From positions 280,469-344,468 of the forward strand of contig NZ_JAKKCM010000005.1 in NCBI RefSeq assembly GCF_021728395.1: a stretch of DNA of 64,000 bases. Direction: 5' to 3'. Each line of letters begins with the position of its first letter. The stretch's first letter is position 1. The notes beneath the pieces were generated by a model, which searched no databases, was not told the DNA's origin, and saw only the letters and a program-made list of their open reading frames with translations. This stretch comes from Vibrio sp. J1-1. Its GTDB lineage: Bacteria > Pseudomonadota > Gammaproteobacteria > Enterobacterales > Vibrionaceae. Shown one piece after another: positions 26,341-35,816 of the stretch. The position numbers were made by a program, and so were the translations under genes.

Positions 26341-27120
26341 TTACGCCATAGACGCTTTAACATAAACGTCGAAGCGGTTCTTTTTCGTTTCTATCGCCAT
26401 GCTTGGTTTTTCATCGCTAAGCCAATTGGCGTAGTCCGGACGCTTCACCACAACACGCTTGGTAGCCAATGCCATTGCGGGCTCTAGCAAGTCGTCCGCA
26501 TCTAAATCAGCGCCAACCAAAGATTGGAATACGCGCATCTCTTTTTTCACTAGTGCGGATTTCTTTTTGTTTTCCGGATGTGGGTACATAGGGTCAAGGT
26601 AGACCACATCTGGCCTTACAAAATCAGTGTCTTGCGCCAGTTTTTCTAGTGCATCATGACTGGAAGCATGAATTAACGACATTCGCTCAGACACCCAGAC
26701 GCCGATTTCTGGATCTTGTTTCGCACGAGCTAAGCCATCATCCAGCAAAGCGGCAACCACAGGATGGCGCTCTACCATCTGAACCTTGCAGCCCAGAGAT
26801 GCCAGAACGAACGCGTCTCGACCTAAACCGGCTGTTCCATCCAGAACCGTTGGTGTTGCGCCTTTGTTTAAGCCAGCAGCTTTTGCAATTGCCTGACCTT
26901 TGCCACCACCGAATTTACGACGATGCCCGACCGCTCCACCAATCAAATCGACAAAAATCGCGCCTAACTTAGGCTCATCCACTTTACGCAACTCCAAGCG
27001 TTCGGCAGTCAGTACCAAAGCAAAGTCACTGTCATCAGAATGAGACAACTGCCAGCGAGCAGCAAGCTCATCAAGATGGGGCTGTTGAGACGGGTCTTCA
27101 CAAATCAATTGCAGTTGCAA
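26341..27120 (-). CDS. rsmJ: 16S rRNA (guanine1516-N2)-methyltransferase RsmJ
   Basis: A 259-residue SAM-dependent methyltransferase. It shows family signatures [21 protein letters not shown] near 55, the SAM loop [17 protein letters not shown] near 94, [20 protein letters not shown] near 175 and [13 protein letters not shown] near 220. It methylates G1516 of 16S rRNA. No ATG fits the family's N terminus. The TTG at 27118-27120 gives the expected length (E. coli 250 residues) and has GGAG seven bases ahead, so I chose it. The ORF continues upstream without family similarity. Confidence 0.85.
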   Translation of the reverse strand: MQLQLICEDPSQQPHLDELAARWQLSHSDDSDFALVLTAERLELRKVDEPKLGAIFVDLIGGAVGHRRKFGGGKGQAIAKAAGLNKGATPTVLDGTAGLGRDAFVLASLGCKVQMVERHPVVAALLDDGLARAKQDPEIGVWVSERMSLIHASSHDALEKLAQDTDFVRPDVVYLDPMYPHPENKKKSALVKKEMRVFQSLVGADLDADDLLEPAMALATKRVVVKRPDYANWLSDEKPSMAIETKKNRFDVYVKASMA

Positions 27121-27241
27121 AAGGAGGCTCCAATAAAAAATCGCGGTAACTGGCGCTGAGTTTACCTCACTACTGGCTTTCTTGCAGTAACTGGGAAGCT
27201 GGTTAAAATAAACCCATAACAAAAACCATGGAACGAATCGT

Positions 27242-27706
27242 ATGAATACGAGCATGCCGAAACTCGATGACCTCGATCGCGCAATTTTAAAAACCCTGAT
27301 GGCCGATGCCAGAACGCCTTATGCGGAAATGGCAAAGCAGTTCGATGTCAGCCCCGCCACGATTCACGTGCGGATTGAAAAAATGAAATCAGCAGACATC
27401 ATTGAGGGCACCGAGGTGATCGTCAACACCAAGAAGCTCGGCTACGACGTGTGTTGTTTTATCGGTATCAACCTTAATGCAGCTCGTGACTACCACTCAG
27501 CACTAGAGAAACTCAACGCGCTAGACGAAGTGGTTGAAGCTTACTACACCACAGGGGCATACAATATTTTCGTCAAACTGATGTGTAAGTCGATTGAGGA
27601 ACTGCAATTTGTCCTTATCGATAAGCTACAGGCGATTGATGAAGTTCAGTCCACAGAGACGTTAATCTCGCTGCAAAACCCGATCAACCGCAACGTAAAT
27701 CCTTAG
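27242..27706 (+). CDS. asnC: AsnC, Lrp-family regulator of asparagine synthesis
   Basis: The 154-residue protein has an N-terminal winged helix-turn-helix ([20 protein letters not shown], then [14 protein letters not shown]) and a C-terminal RAM ligand-binding domain. It follows E. coli AsnC almost residue by residue ([36 protein letters not shown]). AsnC controls asparagine synthetase asnA in enterics, and asparagine lifts activation. No asnA is adjacent here. The short divergent gap to rsmJ (121 bases) holds its promoter. Confidence 0.88.
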   Translation: MNTSMPKLDDLDRAILKTLMADARTPYAEMAKQFDVSPATIHVRIEKMKSADIIEGTEVIVNTKKLGYDVCCFIGINLNAARDYHSALEKLNALDEVVEAYYTTGAYNIFVKLMCKSIEELQFVLIDKLQAIDEVQSTETLISLQNPINRNVNP

Positions 27707-27743
27707 TTAACATTAATATTTAAAAAAGTATTCCGCACAAAAA

Positions 27744-27765
27744 AGGCCAACCTAGTGGTTGGCCT
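27744..27765 (-). terminator. prlC terminator (convergent region)
   Basis: AGGCCAACC / GGTTGGCCT stem with a TAGT loop between asnC and prlC. On the minus strand it is followed by a run of T, so it terminates prlC. On the plus strand it is only a hairpin. Confidence 0.75.
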
Positions 27766-27783
27766 GAATGTTAGTTTTTGCGT

Positions 27784-29826
27784 TTACGCGGCAATACCTG
27801 AGTGACGCAGCAGCGCATCAATTTGTGGCTCACGGCCACGGAAGCGTTTGAATAGCTCCATCGGCTCTTCACTGCCGCCCATCTCAAGGATGTTGTTCAG
27901 GAAGCTTTGGCCCGTGTCTTGGTTAAAGATGCCTTCTTCTTCAAAGCGTGAAAATGCATCCGAAGACAGCACTTCTGCCCACAGGTAGCTGTAGTAGCCT
28001 GCGCTGTAACCACCAGCAAAGATGTGCGCAAAACTGTGTGAGAAACGCGCCCACTCTACCGCAGGAACAACCGCAACTTTCTGCTTCACTTCCGCTAGGG
28101 TTTCCAGCAAACGAGCACCCACTTCCGGATCGTATTCTGTATGTAGCGTGAAGTCGAACAGACCGAACTCAAGCTGACGTAGAATGCCCATCGCCGACTG
28201 GAAGTTCTTCGCCGCCAGCATCTTATCCAGCATCGCTTTTGGTAGTGGTTCACCCGTTTCGTAATGACCAGAAATAAATGCCAGCGCTTCTTCTTCCCAA
28301 CACCAGTTCTCCAGGAATTGGCTAGGCAACTCAACGGCATCCCAAGGCACACCGTTGATGCCAGAGACCGCACCTGTGTCCACTTGCGTCAACATATGGT
28401 GAATACCATGACCAAATTCGTGGAATAACGTCACGACTTCATTGTGAGTAAACAGTGCTGGCTTATCGCCAACCGGACGGTTGAAGTTACAAGTCAGGTA
28501 AGCGACTGGCGTTTGCAGTTCGCCAGACAGCGTAATGCGACGACCACGGCAATCATCCATCCAAGCGCCGCCACGTTTGTGTTCACGCGCGTAAAGGTCC
28601 AGGTAGAAGCTGCCACGTAGCGTGCCTTGTGCATCAAAGATATCGAAGAAGCGAACCGATTCATGCCAGCTATCCACACCTTCACGCTCTTCGACTTTCA
28701 TGCCAAATACACGATTCAGCACTTCAAACAAACCGCTCACTACTTTCGACTCTGGGAAGTAAGGACGCAGCTCTTCATCTGAGATTTGGAACAGGTGCTG
28801 TTTTTGTTTCTCACTGTAGTACGGGATGTCCCACACGTTTAGCTCTTCAACACCAAACTCACTTTTCGTGAATTGGCGAAGCTCTTCCACCTCACGCTCA
28901 CCTTGTGGTTTAGCACGAGTGGCCAAATCGTTCAGGAAGCCTAGCACCTGCTCTGGCGTTTCTGCCATTTTGGTTGCCAGCGACTTCTCACTAAAGGTGT
29001 TGAAACCCAACATACGTGCAACTTCGTGGCGCAGTTTCAGCTGTTCAGAAATGATTTCGGTGTTATCCCACTGGCCTGCATTTGGACCACGATCCGACGC
29101 ACGAGTCACGTACGCTTCGTACACTTCTCTGCGCAGTTCCTGATTGTCACAGTAGGTCATCACAGGCAGGTAAGATGGAATATCCAGCGTGATCAGGTAG
29201 CCTTCGAGCTCTTTCGCTTCTGCCGCGGCTTTAGCGGCTGCCAATGCAGACTCCGGCATGCCTGCGAGCTCTTTTTCATCGATGATGTGCTTGGTCCAGC
29301 CCATGGTCGCATCTAGCACGTTGTTAGAGAATTTAGAGCTCAGCTCCGACATACGCTTGCTGATTTCACCGTAGCGATGCTGTTCATCCGATGGCAGGCC
29401 AATACCTGATAATTCAAAATCACGTAGCGCATCGGTAATGGTTTTTTGCTGAGCACGAGTCAGTGTAGCAAATTCGTCGCTGGCTTTGATCGCTTTGTAC
29501 GCTTCGTACAGGCCTTTGTGTTGACCCACCCAAGTGCCGTATTCCGACAAGATTGGCAGACAACTTTCGTACGCTTCACGCAGAGCTTCGCTGTTTACCA
29601 CTGAATTCATGTGGCTAACAGGTGACCAGATACGGCTTAAACGGTCATCCGTTTCTTCCATCGGCGCAATAATGCTGTCCCAAGTTGGATGCGTATTTTC
29701 TTTTAGCACCTCTTCAACTTTGGCGCGGCAATCCGCTATCGCCTGCTCCACCGCAGGTTTGATATGTTCTGGTTTAATTTGCGAAAACGGAGGCAGATCC
29801 GTAAACGTAAGAAGTGGATTAGACAT
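27784..29826 (-). CDS. prlC: oligopeptidase A (M3 metallopeptidase)
   Basis: A 680-residue zinc metallopeptidase with the HEFGH active-site motif (LFHEFGHGIHHML) near residue 467. Other M3 signatures include GVPWDAVELPSQFLENWCWE near 500. It degrades short peptides, including cleaved signal peptides, in the cytoplasm; E. coli prlC is a heat-shock gene. The ATG at 29826 begins MSNPLLTF as in the family; the longer frame adds 26 unrelated residues. In E. coli prlC is adjacent to rsmJ, and here asnC lies between them. Confidence 0.93.
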   Translation of the reverse strand: MSNPLLTFTDLPPFSQIKPEHIKPAVEQAIADCRAKVEEVLKENTHPTWDSIIAPMEETDDRLSRIWSPVSHMNSVVNSEALREAYESCLPILSEYGTWVGQHKGLYEAYKAIKASDEFATLTRAQQKTITDALRDFELSGIGLPSDEQHRYGEISKRMSELSSKFSNNVLDATMGWTKHIIDEKELAGMPESALAAAKAAAEAKELEGYLITLDIPSYLPVMTYCDNQELRREVYEAYVTRASDRGPNAGQWDNTEIISEQLKLRHEVARMLGFNTFSEKSLATKMAETPEQVLGFLNDLATRAKPQGEREVEELRQFTKSEFGVEELNVWDIPYYSEKQKQHLFQISDEELRPYFPESKVVSGLFEVLNRVFGMKVEEREGVDSWHESVRFFDIFDAQGTLRGSFYLDLYAREHKRGGAWMDDCRGRRITLSGELQTPVAYLTCNFNRPVGDKPALFTHNEVVTLFHEFGHGIHHMLTQVDTGAVSGINGVPWDAVELPSQFLENWCWEEEALAFISGHYETGEPLPKAMLDKMLAAKNFQSAMGILRQLEFGLFDFTLHTEYDPEVGARLLETLAEVKQKVAVVPAVEWARFSHSFAHIFAGGYSAGYYSYLWAEVLSSDAFSRFEEEGIFNQDTGQSFLNNILEMGGSEEPMELFKRFRGREPQIDALLRHSGIAA

Positions 29827-30237
29827 GAATAATTCCTTTTGTGTTTTGGCTTTGTGACTACCTATAAAATAGGTCAGCTCAAGGTACAGGAAAGCCAACA
29901 ACATGGATGGAGAGATATCCGTTCTCTTTCTCTATGCAGCGATAACCTCTTGGGTCAACGAGAGCGACTCTGTCCTTGAGCGTAGTTATGCCTAAATGAG
30001 GCTTACTCTATAGGAGTATCGCCTATTGGAGTTCGCACTCTCATTTAGGTTCAATATGTTTAGTAAGTATGGGTGACTTAAAGAAATTTCAATAGTGATG
30101 AAATTAATAATTGAGCAATACAGAATGGATGTTCTGCATCTTTAAGGTTGTTGGGTATAATACCTCCAACATTGCAAAATTTATTGCATCTGAAATCACA
30201 GACCACACTCAGTTACAGAGTGTTTCGAGAGTTTAAT
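29827..30237. other. prlC-rlmJ divergent intergenic region
   Basis: 411 bases without a convincing gene. It holds an inverted-repeat element (29990-30049) and the two divergent promoters, which I cannot place reliably. An ORF that extends rlmJ upstream to 30148 has no family similarity before the TTG at 30238. Confidence 0.5.
29990..30050. repeat. intergenic inverted-repeat element (CCTAAATGAG ends)
   Basis: Perfect 10-bp inverted arms CCTAAATGAG (29991-30000) and CTCATTTAGG (30040-30049) flank 39 bases. Those 39 bases hold an inner hairpin, TACTC-TATAG-GAGTA. Together they would fold as a cruciform or structured RNA. Confidence 0.55.
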
Positions 30238-31077
30238 TTGTTAAGTTACCGCCACAGCTTCCACGCTGGCAACCATGCTGACGTGGTCAAACACATTGTT
30301 CAAAGCCTTATTCTTGATTCGCTAAAACAGAAAGATAAGCCATTCGTTTACCACGATACCCACTCGGGTGTGGGCCGTTACGATCTGACTCATGAGTGGT
30401 CTGAAAAAACGGGCGAATACAAACAAGGCATCGCTCGAATTTGGGATAACCCGAACATTCCTGAAGACATTAAGAGCTACATCGACTCTATCAAAGCACT
30501 GAACAATGGTGAGAACCTGCGTTACTACCCAGGTTCACCTCGCGTGGCACGTGCCCAAATCCGCCCACAAGACCGCATGGTACTAACGGAACTTCACCCT
30601 GCTGACCATCCGCTATTGGAGCAAGAATTCCATCGCGATCGTCAGGTGAGCATCTACAAAGAAGATGGCTTTCAGCGCCTCAAAGCAAGCTTACCGCCGC
30701 AAGAACGTCGTGGCTTGGTGCTGATTGACCCGCCGTATGAGCTCGCCAAAGAGTATCGCGATGTAGTACGCGCTATTCACCAGAGTCACAAGCGTTGGGC
30801 GACTGGCATCTACGCTATCTGGTATCCGGTGGTTAACCGCATCGACATTGATGACATGATCGAAGGATTGGAAGCGCTAGGTATTCGTAAGATTCTGCAA
30901 ATTGAACTTGGCGTCTCTCCTGACACCAATGAGCGCGGCATGACGGCCTCGGGCATGATCGTGATTAACCCGCCATGGAAACTGGAAAACCAGATGAAAG
31001 AGATTCTGCCGTTCCTGCAAGAAGCCATTGCGCCTGCGACTGGTCACTGGAAAGTCGACTGGATTGTGCCAGAGTAA
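30238..31077 (+). CDS. rlmJ: 23S rRNA (adenine2030-N6)-methyltransferase RlmJ
   Basis: A 279-residue methyltransferase whose N terminus, LSYRHSFHAGNHADVVKHI, matches E. coli RlmJ (280 residues). The catalytic LVLIDPPYE motif near residue 163 is the N6-adenine methyltransferase type (DPPY). It modifies A2030 in 23S rRNA before assembly is complete. The family start falls on a TTG at 30238-30240, preceded by GAGAG; no ATG gives the right N terminus. Confidence 0.9.
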   Translation: MLSYRHSFHAGNHADVVKHIVQSLILDSLKQKDKPFVYHDTHSGVGRYDLTHEWSEKTGEYKQGIARIWDNPNIPEDIKSYIDSIKALNNGENLRYYPGSPRVARAQIRPQDRMVLTELHPADHPLLEQEFHRDRQVSIYKEDGFQRLKASLPPQERRGLVLIDPPYELAKEYRDVVRAIHQSHKRWATGIYAIWYPVVNRIDIDDMIEGLEALGIRKILQIELGVSPDTNERGMTASGMIVINPPWKLENQMKEILPFLQEAIAPATGHWKVDWIVPE

Positions 31078-31098
31078 GCGACTCTACTCAAAAGCCTC

Positions 31099-31130
31099 TC
31101 AGCGCAACGACGACCTCGTTGCGCTTTTCT
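31099..31130 (+). terminator. rlmJ terminator
   Basis: GCGCAACGA-CGACC-TCGTTGCGC followed by TTTTCTTTT, starting 25 bases after the stop codon. Confidence 0.88.
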
Positions 31131-31338
31131 TTTCCTCCTCGCAACGCATAAATCCTCGTTTTTGTGCCTCTCATCGCTATTTGTCATAAGCATTGTCACT
31201 TTTTCCCATTTAGGTATTGGTCAGATTCGATTTATCATAGGCAGACTTCTTAACAAAATGTTGCGGCGATATTGAGTTAACATCTCATCACCCCAATGTA
31301 TTTGTTAACCAGAAATTCATACGCTCTTGGAGAAAGTA

Positions 31339-32694
31339 ATGGCGACTCATTTTGACTATATCTGTATCGGTGGCGGCAGTGGCGGCATCGCATCTGCAAA
31401 CCGTGCAGCCATGTACGGCGCGAAAGTAGCGCTAATTGAAGCACAAGACCTTGGCGGCACCTGTGTCAACGTAGGTTGTGTACCAAAGAAAGTGATGTGG
31501 CATGGCGCGCAAATCGCAGAAGCAATGAACCTGTACGCGGAAGATTACGGGTTTGATGTCGACGTGAAAGGTTTCGACTGGAGCAAGCTGGTAGAGAGTC
31601 GTCAGGCGTACATTGGTCGTATTCACCAATCTTACGACCGCGTTCTTGGCAACAACAAAGTCAATGTCATCAAAGGCTTTGCTAAGTTTATTGACGAAAA
31701 AACCGTTGAAGTAAACGGTGAACACTACACCGCCGATCACATCCTGATCGCAGTCGGTGGTCGTCCAACCATTCCAAACATCCCGGGCGCAGAATACGGC
31801 ATCGATTCAAACGGCTTCTTCGATCTGGCTGAGCAACCAAAACGCGTAGCGGTTGTTGGTGCAGGCTACATCGCGGTTGAAATCGCGGGCGTACTACACG
31901 CACTAGGTACAGAAACGCACCTGTTCGTACGTAAAGAGTCACCATTGCGTAGCTTCGATCCAATGATCATCGAAACGTTGGTTGAAGTGATGGACGCTGA
32001 AGGTCCAAAACTGCACACCCATTCTGTACCAAAAGAAATCATTAAAGAAGCTGATGGCACTCTGACTCTGCACCTGGAAAATGGTGAAAGCCAAAACGTT
32101 GACCAACTAATCTGGGCAATCGGCCGTCACCCAACAACAGACGCGATCAACCTGGCTTCAACTGGCGTTGCGACCAACGACAAAGGCTACATCAAGGTAG
32201 ACGAATACCAAGAAACTAACGTGAAAGGCATCTACTGTGTAGGTGACATCATGGAAGGTGGTATTGAGCTAACACCAGTCGCGGTTAAAGCAGGTCGCCA
32301 GCTTTCTGAGCGTCTGTTTAACAACAAACCAAACGCGAAGATGGATTACGACCTAGTACCAACAGTGGTATTCAGCCACCCACCAATTGGCACCATCGGT
32401 CTGAGTGAACCAGAAGCGATTGCGAAGTTTGGCGAAGACAACGTGAAAGTCTACACTTCAGGCTTCACCGCAATGTACACCGCAGTCACTAAGCACCGTC
32501 AACCATGTAAGATGAAGTTAGTGTGTGCTGGCGAAGACGAGACGGTTGTTGGTCTGCACGGTATCGGCTTTACGGTTGACGAAATGATTCAAGGTTTCGG
32601 CGTAGCAATGAAGATGGGTGCAACCAAAGCAGACTTCGACTCTGTTGTCGCTATCCACCCAACGGGCTCGGAAGAGTTCGTGACCATGAGGTAG
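31339..32694 (+). CDS. gor: glutathione-disulfide reductase
   Basis: A 451-residue flavoenzyme with the FAD motif [17 protein letters not shown] at the N terminus and the redox-active disulfide [13 protein letters not shown] near residue 40. An NADPH-binding [13 protein letters not shown] lies near 174, and the C-terminal catalytic HPTGSEEF supplies the His-Glu pair. It reduces oxidised glutathione with NADPH in the cytoplasm. The ATG at 31339 follows GGAGAAAGTA; the longer frame has no signal. It sits downstream of rlmJ's terminator with its own promoter region. Confidence 0.95.
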   Translation: MATHFDYICIGGGSGGIASANRAAMYGAKVALIEAQDLGGTCVNVGCVPKKVMWHGAQIAEAMNLYAEDYGFDVDVKGFDWSKLVESRQAYIGRIHQSYDRVLGNNKVNVIKGFAKFIDEKTVEVNGEHYTADHILIAVGGRPTIPNIPGAEYGIDSNGFFDLAEQPKRVAVVGAGYIAVEIAGVLHALGTETHLFVRKESPLRSFDPMIIETLVEVMDAEGPKLHTHSVPKEIIKEADGTLTLHLENGESQNVDQLIWAIGRHPTTDAINLASTGVATNDKGYIKVDEYQETNVKGIYCVGDIMEGGIELTPVAVKAGRQLSERLFNNKPNAKMDYDLVPTVVFSHPPIGTIGLSEPEAIAKFGEDNVKVYTSGFTAMYTAVTKHRQPCKMKLVCAGEDETVVGLHGIGFTVDEMIQGFGVAMKMGATKADFDSVVAIHPTGSEEFVTMR

Positions 32695-32728
32695 TGTAAA
32701 AGCCTTTTACAACACCTGTACCTAACAT

Positions 32729-32758
32729 AATTATCCCCGAGCTTGCTCGGGGATAATT
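32729..32758. terminator. hairpin between convergent gor and hutX-like gene
   Basis: A 14-bp perfect stem, AATTATCCCCGAGC / GCTCGGGGATAATT, with a two-base loop. Strong structure, but only weak T-tracts; it probably limits read-through in both directions. Confidence 0.7.
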
Positions 32759-32760
32759 GT

Positions 32761-33285
32761 TTATAAAGCAGCGAACTGCTTTTTGAGTTGCGTAAATACT
32801 TCTACCTGATGCGGAAAAAGTTGACGCTTTTTATCTCTTCCTAAATACACTTTAAATACACAATCACCTTCTGCATTAAAGAAGCCAATATAGTGACTTT
32901 CCATGCCACGGAATGACTTACTAACTAAAGCGATATGTTCGATTAGATCCAAACGTAAATGACCATGTAATTCGCCCTCTCTGCCCATCAAGTTATAGTA
33001 ACCGTGAGCTTCTTTGCCTTTAGGGAACTTAGCTTTGGTTTCAAATATTGAACCGAAGGAGTGAACAATCGTAGTAACGCTCCCCCATTCCGGTAACTGT
33101 TCTAAAATGGCTTGAGCATGTTCGCCAGCAACGCGTGTGACCATCTCTTCAGGTAGTGCAAACGTAATCGCTCCCTCATTCAAACCCAGTTGTTGAGACA
33201 TACTTGATACCGGGGTTGTTGCATCTTCCAACAGTGCGGCGGCTACTTTTTGTTTTACTTCTGCTTCAGAACAAGTGGTGTACAT
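32761..33285 (-). CDS. hutX: HutX-like cytosolic haem carrier
   Basis: The 174-residue protein resembles V. cholerae HutX in size and layout: N-terminal helical part, then WGSVTTIVHSFGSIFETKA near 67 and GYYNLMGREGELHGHLRLD near 94, ending FKVYLGRDKKRQLFPHQ. HutX takes up haem and passes it to HutZ. Here no hutW or hutZ is adjacent. A Fur-box-like site lies about 120 bases upstream. The symbol is given by similarity; a second hutX in a hutWXZ operon elsewhere in the genome is possible. Confidence 0.78.
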   Translation of the reverse strand: MYTTCSEAEVKQKVAAALLEDATTPVSSMSQQLGLNEGAITFALPEEMVTRVAGEHAQAILEQLPEWGSVTTIVHSFGSIFETKAKFPKGKEAHGYYNLMGREGELHGHLRLDLIEHIALVSKSFRGMESHYIGFFNAEGDCVFKVYLGRDKKRQLFPHQVEVFTQLKKQFAAL

Positions 33286-33401
33286 GTTTATTCCTAATTA
33301 CTTCTCGATATTCAATAACACTCAAAGGAGTAATGAATACTCAATTGATAAATTTCAATACAAAACCACCCGGCATAATAACCATCACAAATATAAACAC
33401 A

Positions 33402-33423
33402 AATAACATTCAGTATCATTATA
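33402..33423 (-). promoter_or_regulatory. candidate Fur box upstream of hutX
   Basis: The plus strand reads AATAACATTCAGTATCATTA; the right half (ATCATTAT) fits the Fur consensus well, the left half poorly. Position upstream of a haem-uptake gene makes iron control plausible. Confidence 0.4.
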
Positions 33424-33593
33424 TTTCAATTGTGGCGAACTTAAGGTGTTGATTAGTAGGAAAGAGAACATAGTAAAGCGTCGTTATGTTTGCAGATTCA
33501 GCTAATACTGTCGTGGTTTAATGATCCCGGACAGCCGCCATGGCGGAGAAAGAGAGGTTTTGAGAGTAAGAGCTTGTCGAGGAGAGGTTTGAT

Positions 33594-33617
33594 AAAAAGG
33601 GCCACTCAAGGCCCTTT
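33594..33617 (-). terminator. gntU-eda terminator
   Basis: Minus strand AAAGGGCC-TTGAGT-GGCCCTTT followed by further T. It ends the gntU-eda transcript 45 bases after eda. Confidence 0.75.
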
Positions 33618-33662
33618 CATATTACCGATACACCAGTGAAGGAGTGATAGAAAGAAGCTCGC

Positions 33663-34277
33663 TTATGAATTAACTGCTCGAACTAATTCAGCAAGACCTT
33701 CCCAGTCGCCATCATCCATGAGTTTCGTTGGTACCATCCAGGTACCGCCACATGCGATAACCGACGTAAGTGCAAGATAATCTTCTACGTTAGAAGGACT
33801 TACGCCGCCTGTTGGCATAAAATTGACTGGGTAAACTGCCGTGAGAGCTTTTAGCATGCTCACGCCACCAGATGGCTCTGCGGGGAAGAACTTCAGAGTA
33901 CGCAGACCCATTTCCATCGCCTGTTCAACCAAACTTGGGTTGTTCACACCCGGTACAATCGCAATATTACGCTGCTGACAGTATTTCACTGTGGTTGGGT
34001 TAAAGCCCGGGCTAACAATGAAATCCACACCTGCATCGATAGCAATATCCACTTGCTCGGTCGTCAGTACCGTACCTGCACCAATTAGCAGATCTGGATA
34101 CGCTTCGCGCATAATACGAATCGATTCTGCTGCCGCTTCCGTACGGAAAGTCACTTCGGCACATGGCAGGCCATTTTCTACTAATACTTTCGCCAGTGGC
34201 AGTGCGTGAGCGACATCGTTAATCGCGATAACTGGGACGATTTTGATTTCTTTTAATCGTTGTTCAAGTGTAGTCAT
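33663..34277 (-). CDS. eda: KDPG/KHG aldolase
   Basis: A 204-residue class I aldolase. It shows the catalytic pattern AEVTFRTEAA near 40, GAGTVLTTEQ near 66 and the Schiff-base lysine region LRTLKFFPAEPSGG near 130. It splits 2-keto-3-deoxy-6-phosphogluconate into pyruvate and glyceraldehyde-3-phosphate, the last Entner-Doudoroff step, and can also act on 4-hydroxy-2-oxoglutarate. It follows gntU by nine bases, so both are in one operon under GntR. Confidence 0.95.
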   Translation of the reverse strand: MTTLEQRLKEIKIVPVIAINDVAHALPLAKVLVENGLPCAEVTFRTEAAAESIRIMREAYPDLLIGAGTVLTTEQVDIAIDAGVDFIVSPGFNPTTVKYCQQRNIAIVPGVNNPSLVEQAMEMGLRTLKFFPAEPSGGVSMLKALTAVYPVNFMPTGGVSPSNVEDYLALTSVIACGGTWMVPTKLMDDGDWEGLAELVRAVNS

Positions 34278-34286
34278 GGGGAACCT

Positions 34287-35663
34287 CTAAAGAATAAAGC
34301 TTAATGTTGCGACGATAATAAACGCGATACCACCAAGTAACGTTTCCATTACCGTCCAAGTTTTTAATGTGGTTTTTTCATCCATCTCCAGCAAGCGAGA
34401 GACCAACCAGAAACCAGAGTCGTTGAAGTGTGAAAGCACCGTTGCACCGCCTGCAATCGCAATCACGATAAAGCACAGATCAAGCTCGCTCAAACCAGTG
34501 GAAGCAGCCACAACTGGCGAGATAAGAGCGGCCGTTGTGGTAAGCGCTACGGTTGCTGAGCCTTGGGCAACGCGCAGACAGGTTGAGATAACAAATGCCG
34601 CCACAATAACGGGCATACCTGTATTGGTTAATACCCCCGCGAGTGCATCACCGATACCACTTGAACGCAATACACCGCCGAACATGCCGCCTGCACCTGT
34701 CACCAGAATAACGCCACAGATTGGCGCCAGCGACTCGCCACACAGTTTTTCCAGTTTCGCCATACCGTAGTTTTTAGCAAAAACAGCAAGACATACCGTC
34801 AGCGTGATCAGCAAAGCCACCGGGGTTTTACCCAGCATGCGCAGGAATGAAACCAGTGCTGAATCGCCATCAATAACACCGGCCACCGCAAGCGTGTTAA
34901 GAACCGTGTCTAAACAGATGAGCAAGACAGGCAAGATAAGCAGCGTCATTACCGTTGCAAATTTTGGTGATTTGCTTTCATCCGCGAACGCTTCACCATC
35001 AAAGAATGCTTTGGAAAGTGGTATCTCGAACTTCTTACCCGCATAAATACCAAATAAGTAAGCACCAAGATACCAAGTCGGAATCGCAACCAAAATACCG
35101 ACCATCAATAGCAGGCCAATATTCGCGCCAAGGAAGTCCGCAGCGGCCACTGGACCTGGGTGCGGAGGAACAAACGCGTGCATCACGGCAAACGCACCCG
35201 CAGCCGGTAAGGCGTATTTAAGCGGTGATCCACCAAAACGAGCAGCAACGCTCAGGATAATTGGCATCATCACCACTAAACCCGCATCGAAAAAGATTGG
35301 GAAGCCAAACATTAGCGACGCCACACCAAGCGCAAGTGGTGCACGCTCTTCACCAAAGCGGCCAATCAAAGTATCGGCCAGCACTTTCGCACCGCCCGTT
35401 ACTTCTAAGATTTTGCCGATCATCGCACCAAGGCCAACCAGCAACGCAACCGAAGCTAACGTACCTCCGAAGCCACTCATCATGGTGGATACGACCTTGT
35501 CGGTCGAGACGCCCGTAGCAATGGCTGTACCCAAACTCACGATAGTCAGGGACGCAAAAGCATGGACTTTTAATTTAATGATTAGAACGAGTAACGCTGC
35601 AATAGCAAGGCCTGCAATCGTTAGTAAGTATGTAGGATCTGGGGCTTGGGCTAGCTGCTCCAT
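34287..35663 (-). CDS. gntU: gluconate permease, GntP family
   Basis: A 458-residue proton symporter with about 12-14 membrane helices. GntP-family signatures are GFGGTLASVALLVGLGAMIG near 65, MFGFPIFFDAGLVVMMPII near 120 and FVPPHPGPVAAADFLGANIG near 165. It imports gluconate across the inner membrane. AAGGTGAAC precedes the ATG. It is divergent from gntK; both promoters lie among the tandem GntR sites. Which GntP paralogue (gntU or gntT type) it corresponds to cannot be decided here. Confidence 0.9.
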   Translation of the reverse strand: MEQLAQAPDPTYLLTIAGLAIAALLVLIIKLKVHAFASLTIVSLGTAIATGVSTDKVVSTMMSGFGGTLASVALLVGLGAMIGKILEVTGGAKVLADTLIGRFGEERAPLALGVASLMFGFPIFFDAGLVVMMPIILSVAARFGGSPLKYALPAAGAFAVMHAFVPPHPGPVAAADFLGANIGLLLMVGILVAIPTWYLGAYLFGIYAGKKFEIPLSKAFFDGEAFADESKSPKFATVMTLLILPVLLICLDTVLNTLAVAGVIDGDSALVSFLRMLGKTPVALLITLTVCLAVFAKNYGMAKLEKLCGESLAPICGVILVTGAGGMFGGVLRSSGIGDALAGVLTNTGMPVIVAAFVISTCLRVAQGSATVALTTTAALISPVVAASTGLSELDLCFIVIAIAGGATVLSHFNDSGFWLVSRLLEMDEKTTLKTWTVMETLLGGIAFIIVATLSFIL

Positions 35664-35711
35664 AGGTTCACCTTTAAGAATTATAGTTTGTGTTTTGGTT
35701 CACATTTATTT

Positions 35712-35741
35712 AAGTTACCGGTAACATGTTACCGATAACAT
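35712..35741. promoter_or_regulatory. two overlapping GntR operators (gntU/gntK)
   Basis: AAGTTACCGGTAACAT (35712-35727) and ATGTTACCGATAACAT (35726-35741) each match the GntR operator ATGTTACCGGTAACAT with one mismatch. They share two bases, so the centres are 14 bases apart. They lie between divergent gntU and gntK. Confidence 0.85.
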
Positions 35742-35816
35742 GAATAAGATAAACCCATATTTTAAAGTGAATTCAAAAATTGAGATCACGCGCAACTTTA
35801 GTTATGAGGATAAGTT

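Larger units (their letters stand above)
33286..33662. other. hutX-eda intergenic region
   Basis: 377 bases with no gene I can support. It contains the candidate Fur site for hutX, a short palindrome CCGCCATGGCGG at 33535-33546, and the eda terminator at its right end. Confidence 0.5.

Noticed and set aside
33535-33546. CCGCCATGGCGG palindrome as a regulator site
   Set aside because: Twelve bases of self-complementary GC sequence alone, with no promoter nearby, is too weak to support a site.
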